Positions 53,227 to 62,094 of a stretch of 64,000 nucleotides of DNA are shown here, one piece after another. Position 1 is the first letter of the stretch. Every line of letters begins with the position of its first letter. The DNA comes from Streptomyces sp. NBC_01275. GTDB taxonomy: Bacteria > Actinomycetota > Actinomycetes > Streptomycetales > Streptomycetaceae. Position numbers and translations under genes: made by a program. The notes under the pieces were generated by a model. It was not told the origin of the DNA. It searched no databases and saw only the letters and a program-made list of their open reading frames with translations. The stretch lies in contig NZ_JAPEOZ010000001.1 in the NCBI RefSeq assembly GCF_026340655.1, positions 10,292,001 to 10,356,000 on the forward strand, written 5' to 3'.

Positions 53227-53790
53227 GTGGACCACCTCTCGCGCTTGCCGGCCGCACGGCGGCGGCGGATCGGCGCTTCGCGCGGCGGCCGGGCGCCCGG
53301 CCCGTTCGGCCAGGCCGTCCTGGTCCTGCGCTGGTTTTGCGGACGCGGCTGCGTGCACTGTCTGGCGCGCGGTGCCGGCGTCTCCCAGGCCGCCGGCTGC
53401 CGCTGCCTCCACGAGGGCGTCGGCATCCTCGGCGGCCGGGTTCCGGACCTGCACGAGGCCGTGGGCCGGTGCCGACGCGAGGTTATGACTCAGGTGATCC
53501 TGGACGGCGTCCTGATCGAGTCCGACCGTCTCGCCGGCGTCCGCGACAGCGGCGTCGGCCTGTGGTTCGGCCTGAAGCACGAGGCGTTCGGCGGCGACGT
53601 GCAGTTCCTGGCCGTACCCGACGGCGCCCCGCTGCGGGTCTCCGACGTCGAGCCCGGCTCCGCCCCCGACGTCGCCGCCGCCCGTGTCCACGCACTTCCC
53701 GTGCTGTGCAGCGCAGCGGCCGATGGGGTGCCCACTCTGGCCGACAAGGGTTGCATCGGCGCCGGAATCGGCATCCCCGTACCGTCCCGT
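53227..53790 (+). pseudogene. IS5-type (DDE_Tnp_4) transposase, C-terminally truncated
   Basis: From VDHLSRLPAARRRRIGASRG through QAVLVLRWFCGRGCVHCLAR to VGILGGRVPDLHEAVG the N-terminal HTH half matches actinobacterial transposases of the DDE_Tnp_4 group. The catalytic half is present up to ILDGVLIESDRLAGVRDSG, WFGLKHEAFGGDVQFLAVPD, EPGSAPDVAAARVHALPVL, and LADKGCIGAGIGIPVP. After that the sequence is unrelated. The third acidic residue region and the C-terminus are missing. Frame is otherwise open. Confidence 0.7.
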
Positions 53791-54508
53791 CTCGGCGGGG
53801 CTCGGCGGGGCTCGGGTGGTGTGCGGTGCCGGTTTTGCCGTTCTGGGGAAGGCGCTCGCGCCCCGGGGCGGTGTGCTGCATCCGCCGCGGGCGGCGTGGA
53901 CGGGGTGACGTTCGCCGGGGAGAGACGGTCGAGCCTGGTGGTGATGGGCCTGATGCGGGTGCATCGCCGGCGGGCCGGCGTTCTGGGCCGGCTGTGCGTG
54001 GACGGGCGGCTCGACCGCGGGCCGCAGGCCGCTGGCCGTCTGCACGGCGGGCGTCGAGGCGGCGGACCTGCCCGGGCTGGCGTCGGGCGGGACGCTTCTC
54101 TTCCCGGCCGAGCGCTCCACCGGCGCCGAGGTGCAGGGCCGGACCGTGGATCGGCTGCCCGGGATCGGTTCCCGGTAGAGGCGGGCGGCCGCTTCGGGCC
54201 GCTCGTCGTGTCGTTTCCTCTGATGAGGCGTGCAAAGACGGCCGTCGGCTGTGTTGGACAGGACGGCCCTCGGCTGCGCTGCGTGTGAGGGGCAGGACTG
54301 GGCTCGTGCTGACTGTGTTCGACACGGACCCGGTTCGGGCCCCGTCTTTGCCGGTCTCGTGTGCTGTCCGTTCGAGTCCGGGGGGGGCGACTCGGTCGTG
54401 TCTTCTTGTGGTGGTGGGAGGGCCTGTTGGGGTCCGGCGTGTGGATGGGGCTCTGGCTGGTGTTGTCCGTCAGTCCGGCTGGGGGTGCGTTCGTGTGTTG
54501 GCGCCGTG

Positions 54509-54556
54509 GTCGGGACTGCGGTCGGGATTGTGGTCGGGATTGTGGTCGGGATTGTG
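54509..54556. repeat. Four tandem copies of a 12-bp unit (GTCGGGATTGTG)
   Basis: Units at 54509 (variant GTCGGGACTGCG), 54521, 54533 and 54545. On the minus strand the unit reads as a four-residue repeat of the type HNPD. Confidence 0.85.
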
Positions 54557-54631
54557 GTCTGCGGGTGCTGGTGGGGTTGTTCGAGGGCTGGGGATGGGGC
54601 TGTGCACGCTTGTGGTCGGGCTTGTGGCCGG

Positions 54632-54679
54632 GTTTGTGCCTGTGTTTGTGCTTGTGTTTGTGCTTGTGTTTGTGTTTGT
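54632..54679. repeat. Four tandem copies of a 12-bp unit (GTTTGTGCTTGT)
   Basis: Units at 54632 (GTTTGTGCCTGT), 54644, 54656 and 54668 (GTTTGTGTTTGT). Same 12-bp period and copy number as the array 75 bp upstream but a different sequence. On the minus strand it encodes a Thr/Asn/Ser repeat in the same frame. Confidence 0.85.
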
Positions 54680-54869
54680 GGCTGGGCTTCGCGGGCCGGA
54701 GCGGGCCGTCTGCCTGCCTGTGTTCTGCCTGCGTTTCGTGCCGCGCGGGCCGGGCCGGGCTGGGGCAGGTCCGGACCCGGCACGGGCTCCGGGGACGGGC
54801 GTGGCGTCCTCGGAGCCCGGTGCGTGTTCTGGTCTCATGCGCTCCTGTTGAGGGCGGTTCGGCGGGGGG

Positions 54870-56138
54870 TCATGCTTCCTGGAGTCTGTCGAGGATCCAC
54901 TGGCCGAGTTCTTCGGTCATGACGGTGTGTCCCTCGTTGGCGGTGGCGCAGGCGAAGTCGTGGAGGTCGCTGCTGTCGCGGTCGACCTTGCTGTAGAGGT
55001 TGTTGCGGTCGTCGATGTCGGCCGATGCCACGGCGCTTACGGTGGGGACGAAGGTGGAGGCGTTGTAGGTCAGCTCGGCCGGGGTCTGGTCGACGAGTCC
55101 GGCCAGCATGGCGGCCATCCCGAAGTTGGCGGCGCCGTCCAGGAGGGGAGCTTCGGGGAACAGGCCGCCGGGAGCGCCGTCGATGTCGGGAAGGTCGCGG
55201 GTGCGGACCGGGACCGGGTCCGCACCGGTCTTGGCCAGCTCGGCGACGGTCTGCTGTCCCTTGTCCTGGGTGTCGAGGCGGGTGCCGCCCAGCTGCGGAC
55301 CGGAGCTGACGACGGCGGGTGCGCCGGCGGGGATGTCGTTCCCGGCGCCGGTGGCCGTTCCGTTGGCGACGCCGAGCAGGCGGGGGCGCATGGGCCAGCC
55401 GCCCACCTGCTCGAGCGCTTCCAGGAAGTCGGTGCGTGCCTGGTCCTGTCCGGCGGAGACGTCGAGGGGGACGTCGGCGGCGGCGTCGGCGGTCTCGACG
55501 TGCCAGCGCAGCAGCTGGCGGGCGGCGTCGCTGTTGACCATGATGGAGAAGCGGCTCAGGAGCGGGCCGATTCCGGGGGTGCTTCCCCAGTGTTCCTTCA
55601 CGAAGTGCGCGAAGGCCTGGACGGCGATGGGCAGCCACGCGCCGCGGTGCGGGGTGTCGTAGGAGAGGTAGGTGGAGGTCTCGTGGTCCTCCATCTGGCT
55701 CTCCATCTTGGCCAGGGCGTAGCGGGTGACCAGTCCTCCCATGCTGAAGCCGCCCACCGTCAGCGGGGCCGGGCCTTCGCGGTCGGCGATCGCCCTGCGG
55801 ATGCACTCGACGGCCACGTCGGCGTTGTCGAGGATGGACGCGGAGCGCTCGTCGAAGCCCAGGAGAACGACGTCGAAGCCGTTCTCGCGCAGCTTGGAGA
55901 TGAACGGGTACTGCCCGTTCTCCAGGCCCGCGTACAGCGCGTGGGGTTCGCTGGGTCCGATGGAGAAGCCGTCGGCGAGGATCACCGGCCGTTTGACGTG
56001 CGTCTGGCCGGGTGAGCTGTGGAACACCCAGGCGGTTCCGCCCCTGAGCGGCCACGTGGTGTTCCACGGGTCCGCTTGCGGGGCTGCGGGCCGGGCTCCC
56101 GGAGGGGCGCCCCAGATACTGACGACAGGCGTGGACAT
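54870..56138 (-). CDS. Lipase/esterase-like alpha/beta hydrolase
   Basis: A 422-residue protein, ATG 56138 with AAGGGAGC upstream. After a short N-terminal segment it has WVFHSSPGQTHVKRPVILAD and GFSIGPSEPHALY, then the nucleophile elbow LTVGGFSMGGLVTRYALAKM (Ser near 140). STYLSYDTPHRGAWLPIAVQ is typical of DUF676/PGAP1-like lipases, and the catalytic His is probably in CATANEGHTVMTEELGQWIL near the end. No signal peptide is obvious. It appears intact. Upstream 960 bp are empty, so it is transcribed alone. Confidence 0.85.
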   Translation of the reverse strand: MSTPVVSIWGAPPGARPAAPQADPWNTTWPLRGGTAWVFHSSPGQTHVKRPVILADGFSIGPSEPHALYAGLENGQYPFISKLRENGFDVVLLGFDERSASILDNADVAVECIRRAIADREGPAPLTVGGFSMGGLVTRYALAKMESQMEDHETSTYLSYDTPHRGAWLPIAVQAFAHFVKEHWGSTPGIGPLLSRFSIMVNSDAARQLLRWHVETADAAADVPLDVSAGQDQARTDFLEALEQVGGWPMRPRLLGVANGTATGAGNDIPAGAPAVVSSGPQLGGTRLDTQDKGQQTVAELAKTGADPVPVRTRDLPDIDGAPGGLFPEAPLLDGAANFGMAAMLAGLVDQTPAELTYNASTFVPTVSAVASADIDDRNNLYSKVDRDSSDLHDFACATANEGHTVMTEELGQWILDRLQEA

Positions 56139-57101
56139 GCTTCGACGGCTCCCTTGGTGTCGCGGCTGGTCGTGCAGAACACGGTTATCGTCCCCACGCG
56201 GGCGTCCGAGCCTCTCCCCGAACCGGGCGACGTCACTCTCACGGGGGCCGAACCGCTCTTGAACGCCCCTTCACGCGCCCCGCGTACGCGGGGCGCGCCC
56301 TCGGGCCCGAGGCCGCCACGGTGACTGCTCGGCTCGGGCGTCGGGGCGGGTCGCATGGCTGCACGCGGAAGGGGCCGCGACCCGGCCACCGCAGTCACGG
56401 CCCCACGCTCACCCGTACGCGGCGGCGTCGGGCCGCCCGCTCGTGCGGGCGCCGGGCTCGTGGGTCTGCGGGACGGGCGGGTCCGCGATTCCTTCGCCGG
56501 CGTGCAGAGGGAGTTTCTCGCGGCGGGCGGCGGGGTGTGCGCGGACCGTCCGGCGGGAGGCGTCGGCTGCGTCGTGCTCGTGCGGCGACCGGTCGTGGAT
56601 GTGCTTGAGGGGGTGTCGCCGTTTCCGCGGCGCTGTCGGATCCGGCGTGAGGACGGCGTCGACGGCCGGCTTGCAGGGGCCCGGCCGCGTCTCCCGCGCC
56701 CGCGTCTTGTCCTGCGGTGGTGTTGTCTTCCGTGGTTGCGGTCATGCGGGGATCGGGGCCCTGTGCGCGGTCTCGTAGCCCGCGTGGTGCGTCCGTGTCG
56801 GCGCCTGCAGCGTCTCGCCGGTCCTGGCGGTGTGGCGGTTTTGGCGGATTGCGGTGTGCGGGCCGGTCCTGGTCTTCGGCGGCGGCCGGGCGCCTCTGCC
56901 GTGGAGGGCGTGGCCGTGGTGTGGGAGCGGGCGGCGAGGCGTTCTGGGAACTCGGCGACGTCCGCTCTCGCGCTCATGTGGAGCCAGGCGATCCCGGCGT
57001 TGAGCGGCAGACGTTCTCAGGACTCCGTCTGCGGGGCCGCGGTCTGCGGGGCCGACACGAACGGGTCCTGCCGATTGCGGTCTGCCGTGGTGCTGCGTCT
57101 C
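56139..57101. other. About 960 bp without a convincing gene
   Basis: Contains the lipase promoter at the left and the DUF7144 promoter at the right. All long frames are Arg/Pro/Gly-rich and lack motifs. An inverted repeat CGCGCCCCGCG...CGCGGGGCGCG lies near 56275-56300 (cacgcgccccgcgtacgcggggcgcgcc) and could be a terminator-like hairpin. Confidence 0.4.
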
Positions 57102-57110
57102 ATGGATCTC

Positions 57111-57545
57111 ATGCAGCAACGTGTCTCTTCGCCAGAGGACGCCGTTCCTCCGATGGAGCGTTCGCGCTGGGTGGCCTTCGCGGGGATCCTGTTGTTGGTC
57201 GGCGCTCTGTTCAACCTGCTCAACGGGTTCGTGGCGGTCTTCAATCATGGCTACTACTCGACCGTCTACTCCCAGGGCAACCGTCTGCTCGTCCTCAATT
57301 ACACGGCCTGGGGCTGGATCTGGGTCGCCGTCGGCATGGTGATGGCCCTGGCGGGCGTCGGGGTGCTCGTGGGCTCGAGGGCGGCGCGGCTGACGGGCGT
57401 CTGTCTGGCGGCGTTCTGCCTGGTCGGGCAGATGATCTTCCTTCCGGTCTATCCGTTCTGGTCTCTGGCCACCATGCTGGTGTCGGTGCTGGTCCTCTAC
57501 GGGCTGCTGGCCGAGCCGCGGCATGTGCACGGGGCGCGGGTGTAG
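57111..57545 (+). CDS. DUF7144-type four-helix membrane protein
   Basis: A 144-residue membrane protein; ATG 57111, 57102 and 57153 are all possible starts (the last, MERSRWVAFAGILLLVGALF, is closest to the family norm). Four hydrophobic helices: WVAFAGILLLVGALFNLLNG, GWIWVAVGMVMALAGVGVLV, TGVCLAAFCLVGQMIFLPVY and ATMLVSVLVLYGLLA. The family is common in Streptomyces and its function is unknown. The last 83 codons and about 340 bp beyond are repeated at 14132. Confidence 0.8.
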   Translation: MQQRVSSPEDAVPPMERSRWVAFAGILLLVGALFNLLNGFVAVFNHGYYSTVYSQGNRLLVLNYTAWGWIWVAVGMVMALAGVGVLVGSRAARLTGVCLAAFCLVGQMIFLPVYPFWSLATMLVSVLVLYGLLAEPRHVHGARV

Positions 57546-57881
57546 AAGGCCCGGAAGATCCTCCGGGACTTCGGCGGCGCGGTCCTGGACGGAGGGGCCG
57601 TCCTGGACGGAGGGGAGGGATTGGCGGGGGAGGCCGAGGACGCCGTCGGACGCGCCGGTCGGAAAAGCGCCTCACCGGAGAGTGTCCGCCGATCAGGGGC
57701 GCCTGGGAGTGGTGGAGGGCGCGGCGGCAGGAAGGGGCGCCGCGTCATGTCCCGCCGTCCCTCACGCCATGGCTGCTGCGTCCCTCGCCGCCGGTGCTCT
57801 GTCCCTCACGCCACGGCTCACGCCATGGCTGCTGCGTCCCTCGCCGCCGCTGTTGCGGGCTTGGGCGGCTCTGAAGGCGCC
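57296..57881. repeat. Copy B of the ~530-bp repeat, with a 56-bp internal duplication
   Basis: Matches 14132-14661 except for a couple of substitutions and 56 additional bp. The extra DNA comes from a second occurrence of ATGGCTGCTGCGTCCCTCG (57770 and again about 57826). Copy B carries the complete membrane-protein gene, so it is the likely source of copy A. Confidence 0.85.
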
Positions 57882-58019
57882 CAAAGCGCAGGCCGCGCCG
57901 GCGCGGGCCGGGGCGGGCCGGGGCGGGCCGGGGCGGTGCTGCCGTCCGCCGCCTCTGCGGCTTTGAGCGCGTCGGTCCGCCTCGAGCGGCGGAGCTGCGT
58001 CCTCGAGCGGCGGAGCGGC

Positions 58020-58320
58020 GTCCTCGATCCCTTCGGCCCGCGCGGCTGCGGCCGGGGAATCCAGGGTCCACCCAGGTGGCCCGGACTCGTTGAAGGCCCA
58101 CGGCTCCCCGACGGGCTCCCAGCTCGGCCGTCCAGGCGGCACGGTGTTGACCGGGGCGATGATCCTGGAGCGTTCCTCTTCGGCGATCCGTCGTTTGCAG
58201 CTCTGCCCGCCCAGATCGTCCGGCCCCTGCAGTCCCAAACGGTTGAAGCGATGCAACCGGCGCCGGACCTGCAGTCCAGGCGTGTTTGAGGAGCCGGCAC
58301 GGCACGCGGCGGCATTGGCC
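58020..58320 (-). pseudogene. IS630-family transposase, N-terminal remnant
   Basis: The minus-strand residues LQVRRRLHRFNRLGLQGPDD, then RRIAEEERSRIIAPVNTVPP and ESGPPGWTLDSPAAAARAEG match the HTH half of IS630-type transposases (VRxWLHRFNxxGLxGLxD, ITEEERxxIIxLVxxxPPGR, WTLDxLAxAAxxxGI). The DDE half is missing, replaced by simple GC-rich sequence. Confidence 0.65.
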
Positions 58321-58399
58321 AGGCGCCGCTGACGCGGGCCGTGGCCCGGGATGAGGGGACGGGCAGTCCGACGCGGCAGCTCGCTGCCTCCGGTGGCAG

Positions 58400-59080
58400 G
58401 CCTGTTGGGAGCCGTCAGCGTGGGAGTCCAGTGGTCGCCACTGGTTGTCTTTCGGTCTTGCCGGCGGGAGAGCGCGTTCGGTGTGCCACGGGGCTGCGAT
58501 CTCTCCTGAGGCGGCCCACCCGTAGCGTTCGAGTCGTTCTGCATCCCTGGTGCGCCCCGTTTCCCGGAGGCTGACGATGGCTGGGTGGGCGGAGAGTTCG
58601 CTTCCTGCCGCGACCGCGCGTTTGCGCCACGAGAGGGATGCGGCCCAATGTCCTTGGTCCGCCAGGAGCTGGGCGGCCCGGTGCAGCGCAGCGGTCTCTC
58701 CTTGCTCGGCGGCCTGTTCGGCTGCCGCGAACGCGTGTTGCAGGTCGCCTTGGTCCGCCCGCCTTCTGGCCTCGGCCGTGGGCAGCGTTTCTTGCCTGGC
58801 GGCGGCTCGCGCCGCCCAGGCGGACAGTTTCCCCGAGCGGGCGCGGGGACGCGACGGTGTCCTCGGCTGAGAGATGGGTGGTGCCGTCCAGCGGTTCGGC
58901 ATGCCATGCGGCGGGCGCCGGGAGGCCCGTGACCGGGCTGCTGCCTGTCGGCTGCTCCCACACCAGGCCGACGTTTCGGCCGTGGCCGGCGGCCTCGGCT
59001 CGTCGTGCCCAGACCTGTGCCTGGTCGATGTGCGCGGCGTCCGTCAGCCGTCCGGCCGCCGTTTCGTGCGCCTCGCTCAC
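58400..59080 (-). pseudogene. Sel1/TPR-type repeat protein, frameshifted remnant
   Basis: Two minus-strand frames contribute helical repeats. The first has AAGRLTDAAHIDQAQVWARR with AEAAGHGRNVGLVW; the second has RADQGDLQHAFAAAEQAAEQ, GETAALHRAAQLLADQGHWA and SLRETGRTRDAERLERYGWA. The pattern of about 35-residue repeats beginning GDxxxAxxxAxxAAxxG is that of Sel1/TPR-like proteins found in Streptomyces arms. The frame change lies near 58890. No start or upstream domain is evident. Confidence 0.5.
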
Positions 59081-59164
59081 ACCGGCTGCTGCGGTCCGTT
59101 CGCACCAGGAGGGGGCTTCAGCCAGGCGTCCGTGGTCTGCTGGGGCGTGTATCGAATGTGCTGG

Positions 59165-60045
59165 TCACAACCACTCGTTGATGGCCGCGACAAGGACGGT
59201 CGCCTCGTAGCGGACCGCGAGCTTGTCGTGTCTCGTGGCGAGGGCACGGCGCCTTCTGAGGCGGTTGATGCCACGCTCGACCGCGTGCCGGGCCTTGCGG
59301 TCCTCGGCATCGAACGTGGGTGGCCGGCCGCCGGCCGGACCGCGCTTCTTGCGGTCGCGGGCCTGGTCGGCCTTGTCCGGGATGGTGCGGCGGATGCCGC
59401 GTCGGCGCAGGCAGGCGCGGTTCTTGCGGGACGCGTACGCCCTGTCGGCGCGGACCCGGTCGGGCCGGGTCCGCGGACGCCCCGAACCTTGGCGGGGGGA
59501 CGCGGACCTTGTTCAGGACGGGCTCGAACTGCGGGGAGTCGCCTCGCTGTCCGGCAGTGATCACGATGGACATGGGCCGCTGGCCCTGCTCGACGGCGAG
59601 GTGGAGCCTGGTGGTCAGGCCGCCGCGCGACCGTCCGAGGCCGTGGCCGTCCGGCTCGGCGGTGGTGCCGCCGGGCGGCTCTTTCCGCAGGTCCCCTTTT
59701 TCCGCGCTCCGGCGGCATGCTGGCGGGCCCGGCAGACAGCGGAGTCGATGCCGAGGTCCCAGAAGATGAGCTCCTTGGCCTCGGCCTGGGCCTGCAGCTC
59801 GGCGAGGACCCGCTGCCAGATGCCGTCCCGCTGCCGGCGGCGGAACAGGTCGTACGACCTGGCCCAGGGCCCGTACCGCTCCGGTACGTCCCGCCAGGGG
59901 ACGCCGGTGCGGGTGCGGAACCAATGGCCGTCGATCAGTTGCCGCCTGGTCCATGTCACCGGACGGCCCGGCTTCTTGCCCCTTGGGCAACAGCGGCTCC
60001 AGGCGCGCCCACTGTGCATCCGTCAGATCGCCACGTGCCGCGAGG
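59165..60045 (-). pseudogene. IS5-family (IS427-type) transposase with several frameshifts
   Basis: Reading from about 60045: LTDAQWARLEPLLPKG, then (after 1 extra base near 59985) KKPGRPVTWTRRQLIDGHWF, RTRTGVPWRDVPERYGPWAR and LGIDSAVCRARQHAAGARKK. A -1 change at the AAAAAGGGG run (59694-59701) leads to KGDLRKEPPGGTTAEPDGHG, LTTRLHLAVEQGQRPMSIVI and GDSPQFEPVLNKVRVP. Another shift near 59465 gives RADRAYASRKN through YEATVLVAAINEWL and stop at 59165. The -1 site may be programmed, the other two are lesions. The DDE motif regions are all present but not in one readable product. Confidence 0.8.
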
Positions 60046-60055
60046 CGAGATCATC

Positions 60056-61276
60056 TCACTTCGTGCGGCTCCGTCGGGAACGATGCCGGCGAGCAGGGGG
60101 CCGGGCCGCCAACCGATGAGTCAGGAGACCGGTCATGGCGCGCACGCCGTGGCCGATCGCGCGCTCGTCGGCCGCGAACTCAGGAGAGTGCGGCGCACCG
60201 TTGATCCCCGAATCGGCGTCTGCGACGCCGAGGTAGAGCTGCGCGCCTGGAGCCTCGTCGAGGAACAGCGCGAAGTCCTCACAGTTGTAGGGCCACGATG
60301 CACGGGCCCACAGGACGGACTGCGGCCCCATCGCCGTGCTCAGGTAGTCGCCGGCCGCCGTGCTGAGCTCCGCAGAGTTCACCAGGGCGGGGAACGGGAC
60401 GTCCTGGAACTCGGCGTGTCCGCCGGCGGCCGCCGCAAGCTGCTCGACCTGCGCGCGTACTTCCGGCAGTCGTTCCTGCGGCCAGACGCGCAGCAGGACG
60501 CCGGCGGCCGGCTGCCCGCCAGGACCTGGCTCGATCCACGTGGCGACGGACACGGATTCCTGGTTGGATGCGGCCACTTCGGGGTCCAGCAGGGCATGGA
60601 AGCCTGAGTGGTACTCGGCGAGGTTCTGCGGGAAGCCGGCCGTGCCGAGTTCCGCGACCTCGGCTGCGACGGCGGCCGCCGCGTCCTCGCCGCCCGGAAG
60701 TAGGATCCGGATCTGGTCGAGCCCGGGCAGCCCGTAGCCCGGGGACACCGCGATGGCGCCGGTGGGGAACGGGCTGCAGTGCAGCGCGTAGAACTCGCGC
60801 GGCGCGAGCCGCTGCACCAGTCCCGTGTCCAGCATCGCGCGTGCGCCCTGCAGGGGCTCCTCGGCCGGCTGGAACACGAACGCCAGCCGCCCACGTACCT
60901 GCTCGGAGCACTGGGCCATCTTCCTCGCCACGCCGACACCGATCGCGGTGTGCAGGTCGTGCCCGCACAGGTGCGCGACACCAGGGACGCGCGAGGCGAA
61001 GCCCTCGTCGTGCACCCGGCCCGAGAGCGGGAACGGCAGAACATCCCTCGTCGCGTCCACGGCGTCCATGTCCGCCCGGTACGCCACCGTCGGGCCGTTT
61101 GCAGAACCGTCGAGCACGGCGACGACCCCGTGCCCGCCGACGCCGGTCGTCACCTCCAGCCCCGCCGCACGCAACTGCTCCGCAACCAGCCCGGCTGTCT
61201 CCCGCTCCTCGCCCGCGAGTTCGGGTCGGCGATGGATCTCCCGGCGGAGCTCGATCAGTTCCTCGTCCAATGACAT
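60056..61276 (-). CDS. M20-family amidohydrolase (N-acyl-amino-acid hydrolase type)
   Basis: A 406-residue dizinc peptidase-like enzyme, ATG 61276 (MSLDEELIELRREIHRRPEL). Metal-site motifs: CGHDLHTAIGVGVAR (Cys/His ligands near 105), FQPAEEPLQGARAML (Glu general base near 138), ALHCSPFPTGAIAV, and the C-terminal His in NGAPHSPEFAADE. The order is that of HipO/AmaA-like amidohydrolases, which remove acyl groups from amino acids or cleave indole-amide conjugates. ATG 61276 lacks a clear ribosome-binding site, so the N-terminus may differ slightly. Intact, between an IS5 remnant and a tRNA gene. Confidence 0.9.
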   Translation of the reverse strand: MSLDEELIELRREIHRRPELAGEERETAGLVAEQLRAAGLEVTTGVGGHGVVAVLDGSANGPTVAYRADMDAVDATRDVLPFPLSGRVHDEGFASRVPGVAHLCGHDLHTAIGVGVARKMAQCSEQVRGRLAFVFQPAEEPLQGARAMLDTGLVQRLAPREFYALHCSPFPTGAIAVSPGYGLPGLDQIRILLPGGEDAAAAVAAEVAELGTAGFPQNLAEYHSGFHALLDPEVAASNQESVSVATWIEPGPGGQPAAGVLLRVWPQERLPEVRAQVEQLAAAAGGHAEFQDVPFPALVNSAELSTAAGDYLSTAMGPQSVLWARASWPYNCEDFALFLDEAPGAQLYLGVADADSGINGAPHSPEFAADERAIGHGVRAMTGLLTHRLAARPPARRHRSRRSRTK

Positions 61277-61547
61277 GAAGGAAAGATCGCGAAGCTGAGC
61301 ACCGGCACGCAACCGAATTGTCGGAGCGCAGTCGCGGGAGGACACCAGCGACCGCCGAAGTCGGGCGGGGGCTCGTTGGACGTCGATGATGTCGCTCGCG
61401 GAGCCGGTATCGACGGGCCGTTCCATGCACGGCGATTTCGATGCGCGCCCTCGTGGGGGAGTGCCATGGCGGGTGCTTCCGCAGGCCGTGTACCGGCCCG
61501 GCAAGTTCACGGCCGGCTGCCCGCGCTGTGTAGAGTGGCACTACCGA

Positions 61548-61621
61548 CGCGGGGTGGAGCAGCTCGGTAGCTCGCTGGGCTCATAACCCAGAGGTCGCAG
61601 GTTCAAATCCTGTCCCCGCTA
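61548..61621 (+). tRNA. Initiator tRNA-fMet (CAT)
   Basis: A 74-nt cloverleaf: acceptor CGCGGGG/CCCCGC, D arm GAGCAGCTCGGTAGCTC, anticodon loop CTCATAA between GGG and CCC (the three G-C pairs diagnostic of initiator tRNA), T arm GCAGGTTCAAATCCTGT. Position 1 is unpaired (C opposite T), another initiator feature. No CCA is encoded. A strong hairpin terminator follows 9 bp later. The 3' end could serve as an attachment site, but no integrase is adjacent. Confidence 0.95.
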
Positions 61622-61630
61622 CGAGACGAA

Positions 61631-61652
61631 GGGTCCGGCGTACGCCGGACCC
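61631..61652. terminator. Terminator of the tRNA gene
   Basis: A perfect 22-bp self-complementary sequence, GGGTCCGGCG-TA-CGCCGGACCC, 9 bp after the tRNA, followed by a short T/C tract. Typical tRNA terminator. Confidence 0.85.
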
Positions 61653-61767
61653 TTCCGCGTTCTCCGAACGCCCCACGCGGCTCGAACACCGTCTCGTCAC
61701 TCGGCATGCGCGCCCCGCAGAATCTGAGCCAGAGCCCGAAGCACCCACACGGCCACGGGCACTCGGT

Positions 61768-62094
61768 TCAGGTTGCAGCCGCAGCTGCGGTGACCGTCCG
61801 GGTCAGTGGATGACTGGCTCCCAGCGCGCGGAGGCAGTCGTCCTTCAGAGCGGCCAGCATGGCCGCTGCTGCTTGCGGGCCCTGTGTCCGGCGGGCGACC
61901 AGGAACTGGTCGTACCGGGTCGCCAGCGTGCGGGGACGGGCGGGGCCGTGGAATTGCTCCTGGTCACGGAGTGCCTCCGACAGGGCTTGCAGGGCTCTTT
62001 CAGGGTCACCGGTCTCTGCCAGGAGCCTGCCGAGCTGGTGGCGGGTGCTCAGGGTGCGTGAATGCAGGCCGAGAATCCGTTCCTGGTCGCTCAA
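61768..62094 (-). pseudogene. Tetratricopeptide-repeat protein, C-terminal remnant
   Basis: The 108-residue minus-strand frame reads LGLHSRTLSTRHQLGRLLAE, GDPERALQALSEALRDQEQF, TLATRYDQFLVARRTQGPQA. These are TPR units with the HPxTLxTRxxLA signature of large Streptomyces NB-ARC/TPR proteins. Only the last two or three repeats remain, and the TTG start at 62094 is arbitrary. Related in kind, not in sequence, to the remnant at 58.4-59.1 kb. Confidence 0.5.

Larger units (their letters stand above)
53791..54869. other. About 1.1 kb of low-complexity DNA with no clear gene
   Basis: GT-skewed sequence containing two 12-bp tandem arrays (separate entries). On the plus strand a short stretch near 54040-54179 (VEAADLPGLASGGTLLFPAE, RSTGAEVQGRTVDRLPGIGS) has protein-like composition but I do not recognise it. 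A minus-strand frame 54838-54470 (122 residues, Asn/Thr/Pro-rich) spans both arrays. It would lie just downstream of the lipase and could be a repeat protein or pure noise. Confidence 0.4.

Noticed and set aside
54509..54679. Possible CRISPR array
   Set aside because: The 12-bp units are directly adjacent with no spacers and there are no cas genes; these are simple tandem repeats.
52981..54783. A 600-codon minus-strand frame including Gln/Thr repeats
   Set aside because: Its upstream part is antisense to a recognisable transposase and its repeat part reflects the 12-bp tandem arrays; no start region or domain supports one protein.
58236..58256. TTGAAGCGATGCAA sequence resembling the LacI operator
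   Set aside because: It falls inside the IS630 remnant, encoding its conserved LHRFN residues, and lacks the palindromic second half.
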